Part shown: positions 1 to 7,499 of the stretch, one piece after another
Layout of the letters: the number at the start of each line of letters is the position of its first letter
Position numbering within the stretch: the first letter of the stretch is position 1
Assembly: GCA_026770575.1 (NCBI GenBank)
Contig: MU657192.1
Span: forward strand, 416,047 to 428,912
Source of the DNA: Pelagophyceae sp. CCMP2097
Lineage: Eukaryota > Sar > Pelagophyceae
DNA: 12,866 nt
Direction: 5' to 3'
Made by a program: the position numbers and the translations under genes
Notes under the pieces: generated by a model
What the model was told of the DNA's origin: nothing
What the model saw: only the letters and a program-made list of their open reading frames with translations
Databases searched by the model: none

Positions 1-132
1 CACGCGAATCCGCATCTCCGTCGAGATTGCACACTGCAGAGCCGCCACCGCCGGCGAAAGCTGAAGTGGCAGCAACGCGCCTTCTTCTGGCAACGCCTCG
101 ATGGCCGCGTCCAGCGCCGCGCTCGAGAGCAT
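1..132 (-). CDS. Partial unrecognised protein, N-terminal 44 codons, runs off left edge
   Basis: An open frame on the minus strand starts at an ATG (132-130) and continues without a stop to base 1. An in-frame TGA lies two codons upstream of the ATG, so this is the first usable Met unless an upstream exon exists. The peptide begins MLSSAALDAAIEALPEEGAL and stays moderately hydrophobic and Ala/Leu-rich. Codon third positions are almost all G or C, as in the three larger genes of the window, which is the main support for coding. It lies head-to-tail downstream of the RAP gene with a gap of about 220 bp. No domain can be recognised from 44 residues. It could also be a chance open frame in GC-rich DNA. 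Confidence 0.45.
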   Translation of the reverse strand, partial: MLSSAALDAAIEALPEEGALLPLQLSPAVAALQCAISTEMRIRV

Positions 133-294
133 GTCGACTCAGGACCGCCGGCGCGCGCCTGGGTGGCTGGTCGCCAACCCCGCGGGATGCTTGGGGGGTT
201 GAGGGGTGGCGCCCTGGAACGCCTGGTCGCTTGGTCTTCGCCAAACATGCGGAACCCACCGATCATGGTTGTCCCAGCATTCGAACCGATGGCG

Positions 295-344
295 GTCGTA
301 AGTTCCGGAAAGTTCAACCGTCGTAAGTTCCGGAAAGTTCAACC
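295..344. repeat. Perfect 25-bp tandem duplication (two copies)
   Basis: Two exact adjacent copies of a 25-bp unit beginning GTCGTAAGTTCCGGAAAG (295-319 and 320-344) end six bases before the stop codon of the RAP gene on the minus strand. They therefore lie in its 3' untranslated region and in the upstream region of the partial gene at 1-132. The rest of the 133-350 gap shows nothing recognisable. Exact identity points to a recent duplication or a maintained element. Confidence 0.9.
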
Positions 345-350
345 TTCAAG

Positions 351-3300
351 TCAAGTTGAAGGTGTCGCAACTTTCAAGGCACGGGGCTCTTCTGCGACGC
401 CCAATCGTGGGCTTTCGAGCTTGGCGCGGAGGTACTTCTCGCGGTCCAGTCCGGAGAGCGCGTCCCACTCGAAGAACGGCACGCGGTGGACACTCCAGCC
501 TATTTTGCGTAAAAGCCGCATCTTCGCTCTCGTAGCGCCACCCAGCACGCCGCCTTCGCCGGAGAGGTAGTGCGCCGGGCCGTCGAACTCGAACGCGAGC
601 TTTGTTGCGGGGGAGGCCATGTCTAAGCGTAAACCCTCTGGAGTGATATACTCAAAAACGTGCACAAAGCCGAGACTGCTCAACACGTCCGCCACGCATT
701 GCTGCGACCTGGAAGAAGTGCAAGGTTGGTCGAGGTACGCTCCTTTGAGCCTTTGGGCGTGTCTGGCGAGGAGGTGCGCGAGGTCGTGGTCCGGGTTTTC
801 TACCTGGAGGAAAATATAAACTTGGAACATTTGCTGTAAATCCGCCTTGTTTAAGCCGTCCATCGAAATCGCCTTTGAAACCGCCCCGAGCAACATTGAA
901 GCTTCGAATCCCATCGTGGCAAACGCCCACGCCGTGTTCGCCAGAGCTTGAGGGGTGAACGAGGCCATCTTTTGAACCGCTTCCTCTGCAATCGCGTCAA
1001 ACACCCCCACCGCTCCAAACCCCGCCGTCGCAAACGCCCACGCCGTGTTTGTCAGGTCCTGGGCGTTGAAATTCTTCATCTTCTTTTCGGCTTGTGCGGC
1101 GACCGCGTAGAAGAGCGATTTGGCGGCTATTCCAGCCGTAGAGTACGCCCAGACGACATTTGCCAGCGCCTGCGGCGAGAAGGTGGAGATCTGGTGAACG
1201 CTTTGAACTTGCAAGCCTTTGAAAAGTGCCAATGATTGGAACCCCGCCTTGGCAAAGGCCCACGCCGTGTTCGCCAAAGCCTGCGCCTGAAACGTCGCCA
1301 TCTTCTTCACCGCTTCTTCTGAAATGGCTTTGAATAAAGCCGGGGCGGTGCACTTCGCCGTGGCGAAGGCCCAGGCCGTGTTTGATAACGACTGCGCGTT
1401 GAAATTCTCGATCTTCTGTACAGCCACTGATGCAAGCGTTTGAAACATCTCCGGCGCTTCAAAACCCGAAGAAGCGAATGCCCAGGAGACGTTTGAGACG
1501 TGCTGTGGAGTGAAAATGTGGGCCAAGTTTGAAGCTCGGTCTGCAAACGTCTTGAAAAGGATCGGCGAGGCGACTTTCATCGCCGCAAAAGCCCAGACGG
1601 TGTTGGAAAACGCCTGCGCCTCAAACTGCCAAACCTTGGCCACCGCTTCTTGAGCGACGGCGTCGAAGAGAGCCGGGGCGGCGACGTTTGCCCTCGCAAA
1701 AGCCCAGACGGTGTTCCCGAGGTGCCGCGCTTGGAACGTAGACAGTTTACAAACCGACTCCTTTGCCACCTTTTCAAATAAAGCCGGCGCTTCAAACTTC
1801 AAAGTGGCAAACGCCCAAACCGTGTTCGCCAAAGCTTGCGCGTTTAAATTGCCAATCTTCTTCGGCGCTTCCCCAGCCACAGCTTCAAACAGCTCCGGCG
1901 CATTGCAACCGGCCTTTGCAAAGGCCCAGACGGCGTTGGCCAGGTTCTGCGCATTGAAAGTGGCGACCTTGGCGATGGACTCGACGGCCACCACGCCTAC
2001 GACGGTTTTGACGGTTCGGGTTGCCAAGCGGCGTTTTGAGCGACGCTTCGGGTTTCCCCGGGGAAATCCCCGTGCGCCGACTCGCGCGGAAGAGTTCTTC
2101 GTGTCTTTCGCCGGCGGTGGCGTAGGCCCAGGCGGTGTTGGAGAGGTTCTGGGCGTTGAAGGACTTGATCTTGTGGGGCGCGAGGTCTGCGACTTTTTTG
2201 AAGAGCTGTGGAGCTTTTTGTGATGCGGTCGCAAAGGCCCAGACCGTGTTGCCTAAACGCGCCCCTCGCCACAATGTCATGTCGAAAGGGCCCACCTGGG
2301 GTGAGCCCTTTGCGGGCTCGGCGAGAGCCCCGCGCGGGCTCGGGGAGAGCCCCGTGCGGCTCAACGAGAGCCAGGAGAGCATACGCAGGCTCAGCGAGAG
2401 CCCGTACGAACTCGGGTCGGAAGGGCCCACGGGACCAGGTCGGACCGTTTTCCCCAGCGAGGGGGACCACCGAAGCGTCGGACGAGGACTCGGGGCGCCT
2501 CGGACCATCCCCGGGGCGCCTCGGACCATCTCCGGGGCCAGGGCCGTCGATCGGCCGATTTGGACCGCCCCTGAGAGGACCGGGGGCCTTCTCGGGAACC
2601 GGAGAGGACCGAATAGGGTCCCCATACGACTACTGCCCGGAGAGGCGCCGTATGGGACAGTATAGGGGCCGCGTCGGACCGTCGTGGGGTCTGCATCGGA
2701 CCGTCGTGGGTCTGCATCGGACCGTCGAGGGGCCGCATCGGACCCTCGCGAGACCGTCAAGGGCCGTCTCCGGGACCGTCATAAGGACCGTCCAGGGGCC
2801 ATCTCCAGGACCGTCGCAAGGACCGTCCAGGGGCCGTCCTCGGGGCCGCCGTCGGACCGTCCTCGGGGCCGTCGAGCAAGTCGAGGGGCCTCGCTGTTTG
2901 ACTGTCGGGACCTCTGCCGGAAAAGGACTTCTGCCTTCGAGGGAATGCCTGCCTTCGAGGGACTTCTGCCGGGCCGTCTCCGGGCCGCCACAGAGTTGCC
3001 GCGGCATTGGGCGCCCGTCGGCACGCCTTGGGGGACCCCACCTCACCTTTTGGGCGCAGCTTTTCGCCCACGCAACCATCTCCGAGTCTGTGTTTCAACG
3101 AATGTTGCCCCTGTCCAGAGCCGGCTATCCCGAGTGTGTTTCCCCGACGGACGCGGCTTTTCACCGAGGTCCTGTGCGTTAAAGTGCTTGAGCTTGAAGC
3201 GGCTCTCCTTTTCCACCGCGTCAAAGAGTAGTGCGGCGTTCGCCGCACTCAAAACGAGCTTTGCTGCGCCCCAACTTGCAGTCGCCAAGTGCCGCGCCGA

Positions 3301-4223
3301 CCACCGCGCCGACCTAAACCAAGGCTCCAAGGCGCGCGGATGCCGAGACGCCGCGCGTGCAGTCTTTTTGAATACGCCCGCGGCTCTGCGATCCGCGTGC
3401 CCGCGGACCTTCCCGGGTTTCCCGACGGACATCGCGCGGGCCGGCGCTCGTGTGTGATGCTCAACGCCGCGCGCTCCACCTAGGTACCGGCGCTCCCCTC
3501 GCCCGCCTCTTTGCCGCTGCGGCGGTCCATCGTCACGGGCGCGGGTTTTCGCGAGCTTGCGCAAAAGCGGCTGCTGCGCGGCATCCAAAACGTCCGCGTC
3601 GCGGCGCAGCGACTAGAGAAGAGGACTTTCGCTCGGGCCGTGAGCGTCACCGAAAGGGGGCCGTCTCAAAAAGTTGTGATTTGCGCGCCCCGGGGCCGTC
3701 TCCGAAAGATGCGCGCCTCGGGGCCGTCGGGGCGCCTTCTTTGCCCAAAGGCGGCCCCGGGACCGCATCGGGCCTTGTGAGGACCGCCGAGGCCCGTTTC
3801 AGGGCCGTTTCAGGGATGTTTCAGGGCCGTCTCAGGGCCGTCTCGGGGCCGTCTCAGGTCCGTCTCCGGGCATCTTTGGGACCGTCTCTGGCCCGCGGCC
3901 CTCTGGTTGGACTTGGCGCGGGGGTTGACGCCGAGGCGGTGGAGGGCCGTCGCGAAGTTGACGTGGTTGAAATCGTCGCCCTCATCCTTAAACAGCGCCA
4001 GGATCGACTTCGCGTCCGCGCAGGAGACGAGGGCCTTGTTCCGCAAAACGGCGGCGCGGTGGTCCTCCGCCGGACGAAGCAGCATTGGGAGGACCGCCGA
4101 AGGGTTGTTCAGTGTTGGGTGTTGGGTGTTCGGTGTTCGGTGTTGGTTGTTCAGTGTTGGGAGGGCCGAAGGGCCGCTACAACTCCCGACGCGCCGCGCC
4201 GCTGCCGCGCCGCGGCGCAGCAT
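351..4223 (-). CDS. Helical-repeat (OPR/FASTK-like) protein with C-terminal RAP domain, five exons
   Basis: Proposed minus-strand join: 4223-3930, 3612-3488, 3313-3165, 2252-2082, 1996-351 (794 aa). Exon 1 holds a conserved-looking block ending FNHVNFATALHRLG. Exon 3 has a divergent first repeat (HLATASWGAAKL). Residues about 184-629 are twelve near-identical 37-residue repeats of pattern FNAQxLANTxWAFA followed by a second helix APxLFxAVA. Residues about 702-772 match a RAP domain (LRLDM, LAFEFDGPAHY, RKIGWSVHRVPFFEW). Proteins of this type bind RNA in chloroplasts or mitochondria and act in transcript stability, splicing or translation. Here the role and target are inferred. Removing the introns restores exact repeat spacing; the 2253-3164 intron rebuilds DLGNTVWAFA. 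The start is uncertain: Met 4223 gives an Arg/Ala-rich, mitochondrial-like leader but includes a GTGTTGG-type simple repeat, and Met 4085 (748 aa) avoids it. The exon 1 donor (GTCAAC) is the least certain junction. Confidence 0.8.
849..1958 (-). repeat. Ten tandem 111-bp coding repeats (37 aa each)
   Basis: Within the last exon of the RAP gene, residues about 260-629 are ten consecutive units of exactly 37 residues with no insertions, so the DNA has a 111-bp period. Each unit carries an invariant-type core NTxWAFA (variants NAVWAFA, NVSWAFA, NVVWAYS), then a variable patch and LFxAVAxEA. Two further units lie upstream across introns (F184 and F221). The unit at 221 is 39 residues because of the proposed 1997-2081 splice junction. 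The repeats differ enough in DNA sequence to be old, but the spacing is strictly kept, as expected of a stacked helical-hairpin solenoid. Confidence 0.88.
1997..2081 (-). other. Intron 4 of RAP gene (85 bp)
   Basis: Donor GTCGGC starts at 2081 and acceptor CGTAG ends at 1997, both phase 1. Without removal the repeat frame is lost after EELFRAS. With removal it continues as VVAVESIAKVATFNAQ, giving a 39-residue unit, two longer than the others. That small excess leaves room for a slightly different splice site, but no alternative GT-AG pair in the right phase is apparent. Confidence 0.72.
2306..2410. repeat. Degenerate ~22-bp tandem repeat in intron 3
   Basis: About five copies of a unit containing CTCGGSGAGAGCCC repeat with a period near 22 bp. 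Copies on the right diverge. They lie directly after the intron acceptor in the + coordinate sense and do not resemble the coding repeats. Confidence 0.7.
2670..2885. repeat. GGACCGTC-type minisatellite in intron 3
   Basis: The tract is built of GGACCGTC words separated by 8-14 bp spacers. The clearest part (about 2675-2735) has a 20-21-bp period containing GTCTGCATCGGACCGTCG. Further right the unit becomes GGACCGTCCAGGGGCC. Read in the sense direction of the RAP gene, the core is GACGGTCC, the same word that dominates 7500-8300 on the + strand. Confidence 0.85.
3314..3487 (-). other. Intron 2 of RAP gene (174 bp)
   Basis: Donor GTACCT starts at 3487 and acceptor TTTAG ends at 3314. Both are phase 2, so joining gives an Arg codon and the sequence GERRSARWSARHLATASW. 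The intron's own frame reads through without repeat-type residues, while both flanks show family features. The phase match supports the call; no transcript evidence is available. Confidence 0.65.
3613..3929 (-). other. Intron 1 of RAP gene (317 bp), with minisatellite
   Basis: The acceptor is strong: a pyrimidine run, TCCTCTTCTCTAG, ends at 3613 and opens exon 2 in phase 0. The donor is less certain. GTCAAC at 3929 is the only GT close after the conserved ALHRLG block that keeps phase 0. The alternative GTCCCA further on is phase 2 and would break the frame. The interior is GC-rich and contains an 11-bp tandem repeat. Confidence 0.6.
3791..3867. repeat. Seven tandem copies of an 11-bp unit inside intron 1
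   Basis: Seven consecutive 11-bp units of the form GGGCCGTYTCA follow one another without gaps, each with zero to two changes. They lie inside the first intron of the RAP gene. The GGCCGTC/GGTCCGTC core is related to the GGACCGTC words of intron 3 and, in reverse complement, to the GGACGGTCC array at 7500-8300. Confidence 0.9.
4104..4162. repeat. GTGTTGG/GTGTTCG low-complexity tract
   Basis: This is a G/T-rich simple tandem repeat with a 7-8-bp period (GTGTTGG, GTGTTCG, TTGTTCA). On the minus strand it would encode an Asn/Thr/Pro/His-rich stretch between the two candidate start codons of the RAP gene. Its presence is the main reason to consider the downstream Met at 4085 as the real start. 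Confidence 0.85.
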
Positions 4224-4777
4224 CAGCTTGGGCCACAGACTGGCCCACAGTGGGCAATTATTGTTCTAGATCTTATTCACCGAAAAACAGACCCTGTGCG
4301 CGCACACACACCACAAGCACACCTGCGTCTTCCTTTCCGGCCAACCCTGGGCAAGGGCTCGTCGCGCGACGCCTTCAGCACCCTTTGGCGAGACGGAGGG
4401 CCTCTGAACTCTACCGGAAAAGATTGTGTTTTGGGAGCGCGCGCGGCTGTACACCTACCATCTCGTGAGGCGTGAGGGTTTTCTCGTACACCATGCACGT
4501 GCCTCCGTGGTCCATGGCCTTTCGACGGAAGTCGCCGCATGCCCAACGGTCTTTAAAACGGGCGCGTGCTCGCTTCAAAGTGCACTTGAAACTGTATTTC
4601 GAGCACGTGCTCGCTTCAAAGTGCACTTGAAATTGTATTTCGAGCACGTGCTACCCCGAATCCTAACAAATCGCTGCACGTGGCGACCCGAACCGGAAGC
4701 TATCAGTTCTTCTTCTTCTTATAGTTCCCTTGTCACACGGTCGAGTTCGCGGTCCACCTCGGCGCGCGCGAAGCAGC
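4224..4777. promoter_or_regulatory. Divergent intergenic region between RAP gene and iron permease gene
   Basis: The two flanking genes point away from each other, so promoters for both should lie here. Four CACGTG palindromes (4496-4501, 4605-4610, 4646-4651, 4677-4682) occur within 190 bp on the permease side, two of them inside a tandem duplication. A pyrimidine-rich run followed by TATAG ends at 4724, 54 bp before the permease ATG. It looks like a 3' splice site and could mark a 5' UTR intron. No clear TATA box is seen. The call as a regulatory region is an inference from position and motif clustering. Confidence 0.55.
4565..4646. repeat. 41-bp tandem duplication containing CACGTG and a GTGCAC palindrome
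   Basis: Copies at 4565-4605 and 4606-4646 differ at a single base (C at 4592, T at 4633), and a third partial copy continues for six bases. Each junction forms the perfect 10-bp palindrome AGCACGTGCT. Each unit also contains an imperfect palindrome centred on GTGCAC (TTCAAAGTGCACTTGAA). CACGTG is the classical G-box/E-box core bound by bHLH and bZIP factors in plants, fungi and animals. Binding here is inferred. Confidence 0.88.
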
Positions 4778-7287
4778 ATGGCGTCGTTCTACGATCTGTT
4801 CTGCATCCCGGCCTTCTTCGTCATCTTCCGCGAGACGCTCGAGGCGGCCGTGTTGATCTCCGTGCTTCTCCAGTGAGTTCCACTATCATAGACCCCCTTG
4901 GACCGGTCCGGAGACCGAGACCGGTCCAGAGACCCCTTCACGGACCTGTCTCAGTCGGGACGTCGAGATAGTTCCACTCTCGGGGGCCTCTTTGGACCGG
5001 TCTCACCTTTGACCGGTCTCGGAGCACCTCCGTGACAGGGAGGGAGGATTTCGTTAAGAGGTTGTGTAGGTACCTGGACCGTAAAGGCGAACCTGCCCTG
5101 AAGAGGCAGGTCTGGTGGGGCGCGGCGGCGGGCGGCGCCGTCGCGGCCGTGCTGTGTTTCACTGTTCTGATGCTCTACTTTGTCGCCAAGGACACGCTCG
5201 GCGGCTACGCCACCATGATCGTCGAGGGCACCATGCTCGGCCTCGCGAGCATCTTCATCTCCTACTTTTTGGTGACGCACTTGGCGCCGGGCATGAAATC
5301 GCGCGGGGACTGGGCGACGAAGTGGGAGCGCAAGATGGACGCCCTCGTTGTGGACGAAGTGGACGCGACCAAGGGTTCGAATGGGTTCTTCTTCCTCGCT
5401 TTCACGTCCGTCGTCCGCGAAGGCTTTGAAGCAGCAGTCTTCATCGTCGGCATTGGGGCCGCGTTCCCTGCCTCATCGATTCCTTTAGGGGTCGTCGCTG
5501 GTCTAGTCGTGGGCGTCGCTTTTGGCGTTGCTTTATTTGCGTCGACGCGCGAGCTGAACCTGTCGACGTTCTTCATCGTCTCCGCCGCCTTTTTGGCTTT
5601 GATCGCGGCTGGACTTGCGGCCCATGCCTCTTATGAGTTTCAAAAGGGAGAACTCTTTGGGACGTGGGCCTGCCGGAAGACGTGCGACGACGTCGCACCC
5701 TTTGGCTACCTGGCGAACTACGCCCCGGTCTCCGACGTCAGCTCGCACATGGCTGTCGACTTGGACGTGGCTTCGGCTTCTGGTCACTTCAAAGCGGCGG
5801 ATTGGGCTGCGGGGTGGGCAGTTTATGCCGACGGCGAGAACAGTGTGAAGAAGACCAACGCAGACACGGGCGAGGTGACGTACCGCACCATGCGCGGCTT
5901 CTCAAAGTCGCTGGCGGGCGAGGCGGCGTACGACAAGTTTTTTGCTTTTCACGCGGACGAGAAATACGCCGACAATTATATTCGCGCTGCCCTCCAGTCC
6001 CAAGTCCCGGCCGCAGCGGAAGCGCCGGCGCCGACGCTTTGGTCGAATGCGGTGCTGACGGACAAGATGCGCAAGCAATTAGCTGTCAAGGGTATGGCCT
6101 ATCAGCACGCTTGGATCTACGCTTCGCACGAGTTGTACTCCGCTTTAGGAAAATGCGAAGACGGCAACACCGACGATGCCTCCGGCGCGCCGCACGCCTG
6201 GGACGAGGGCTGGGCGTTTTGGGCAGGTTCGCTCGTGGGCGAAGACGGGACAGTCGGTGGGCAGTTGGGGTACACTTTAGCGGATAAGAGGTGCGGCAAC
6301 TTCGGGACGTGCATTTCCCACACCGTTCCATCTTGGCGCACGGTGGACGACGGCGCAAACTCCAACGTCAACGCCAAATTACTGCGTTTGTACCGCGTGG
6401 GGCAGCAAGCGGTGCGCGAGGGCCGTTGCGCCGCCGCTTCCGGATACACGGATCAGATCCTGCAGCAGATGGCCGTCCCTTTGATCCAGGGCGCGCTGCG
6501 CTACGCCTGGCGCAGCGACCCGAATGGCGGGAACGAGACTGTGACTTCGGATGGTGAGACCCTCGCCGAGTACAACGCTTTTGCCATTGCCGTAGTCCCG
6601 TTGGTCCACGCCTGCGATCCCACAGCCGCCGACGTCATCGCGCGCAGCGCCGCCATCCCCGACGGCGCTTTATCCATGTCGTATTCCATGCCCGAGGGCT
6701 TTGCTAACGTCAAGACGGCTTTCGAGTCGACGTATGCGTGTATGGGCGTGACTTGCGCAGACGTCGGCGGTTTACTCAACGGCGACACGCACTACGCCGG
6801 CATGGAACCGTGTTCTGACGGGTCCTCGCTGGACGATGGCGCGCAGGTGTGGTTAGACCTGGCGGCGGAATCGGCGGCTGCTGCGGAGTGCGAGGTCGAC
6901 GACGACGAGACCTGGCTCTCGTACCGCCGACTCGACTCGCGCCAGCTCACGACGGCGCGCGCGACTTCGTGCCGCGATTCGGGCAAGCAAATCGCCTGGG
7001 TGAACCGCGAGGTGTTTGACATCGAGGAGTGCTGCTCGACGGACAAGCCCTTCTTCTTCTTACTGATGACCCTCTTTTGGTTCCGCGCCGCGCCGACGAA
7101 CCTCGAGGTGCTGCTGTGGTGCTTGTTCTGGCCCTGCATCTTCATCTGGGGCTACGCAAAGGTGGCCCAGATCAAGGAAAGCAACGAGGATTTAAAAGTC
7201 ATCGGAAAAGACGGCCAGGTCCTCCCCCTCGAGGGCGAGGGCGACCTGATGCCAAAGGCAGTGTCGCCCTTCAAGGAGCCGTGCTGA
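4778..7287 (+). CDS. FTR1: FTR1-type iron permease with a large FEA1-like domain in its last loop
   Basis: Two exons, 4778-4872 and 5070-7287, encode 770 aa. Exon 1 supplies the first iron-ligand motif R18-E-T-L-E22 in helix 1. Splicing gives LLQYLDRKGEPALKRQVWW, the normal FTR1 link to helix 2. Helices follow at about 47-70, 80-101 (with an IVEG motif), 139-163 carrying R148-E-G-F-E152, 165-188 and 196-217. A region of about 460 residues comes next, with many Cys, Trp and acidic residues (W277AAGW, W409DEGWAFWAGS, LADKRCGNFGTC). It resembles the algal low-iron-inducible periplasmic protein FEA1. The chain then returns to FTR1-like sequence (WVNREVFDIEECC, then hydrophobic 693-732) and a short acidic tail. 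FTR1 proteins move Fe(III) across the plasma or vacuolar membrane, usually beside a multicopper oxidase; none is visible here. The permease assignment is firm; the FEA1 assignment is from recalled family pattern. Confidence 0.88.
4873..5069 (+). other. Intron of the iron permease gene (197 bp)
   Basis: A consensus donor GTGAGT at 4873 (phase 2) pairs with acceptor TTGTGTAG ending at 5069. The junction codon becomes CAG (Gln) and the chain reads LLQYLDRK, which fits FTR1 spacing exactly. Another phase-compatible AG upstream (5041-5042) would add nine residues and fits less well. The intron contains several GGACCGGTC words, a variant of the repeat word seen elsewhere in the window. Confidence 0.88.
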
Positions 7288-7312
7288 TTCGAACTCTGAA
7301 TCGGCGGCACCT

Positions 7313-7354
7313 CCGCTTCACCGGCGCGAAAACCCGCTTCACCGGCGCGAAAAC
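7313..7354. repeat. Perfect 21-bp tandem duplication in permease 3' flank
   Basis: Two exact adjacent copies of a 21-bp unit beginning CCGCTTCACCGGCGCGAAA start 26 bp after the permease stop codon, so they probably lie in the 3' UTR. A short inverted repeat GATTC/GAATC (about 7286-7302) sits between the stop and the duplication. Confidence 0.9.
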
Positions 7355-7499
7355 GCCCGCCGCACTCGCGCGACGCACCGTCGCTGCCACCCCGCCCAAG
7401 GAAGTGCCCCCCCGTTTCATCTATAAAGTCTTTCCTTTCGACACTCCACTGGCGAAGGCTCCAAAGCCGTATACACGTCAGATCGGGTTCGGGTTTTGG

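Larger units (their letters stand above)
2253..3164 (-). other. Intron 3 of RAP gene (912 bp), minisatellite-filled
   Basis: Donor GTGAAA starts at 3164 and acceptor TTTAG ends at 2253, both phase 1. Splicing joins HFNAQDL to NTVWAFATAS through a Gly codon and recreates an exact 37-residue repeat, which is strong internal proof. About 600 bp of the interior is tandem-repeat DNA. It is several times longer than the other introns here, so repeat expansion inside an ordinary intron is the simplest explanation. Confidence 0.9.

Noticed and set aside
849..1958. CRISPR-like array from the regular 111-bp period
   Set aside because: The period is coding (37 codons), the repeats are degenerate at the DNA level and there are no constant repeats with unique spacers.
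2016..2234. Continuous reading of the RAP frame upstream to 2234, giving a Pro/Ser/Thr-rich N-terminus (627 aa)
   Set aside because: The upstream part is out of frame with the true exon 4, which encodes helical repeats in another frame over the same bases. Splicing 1997-2081 explains both, so the 627-aa version is an artefact.
2391..3182. Long Arg/Gly/Pro-rich frames between 2200 and 3200 on both strands
   Set aside because: They lie in a firmly bounded intron and follow its minisatellite periodicity.
5032..5069. GTG start at 5032 for the permease
   Set aside because: It would be a non-ATG start inside the intron and would omit the essential RETLE helix, which is found in exon 1 at 4778-4872.
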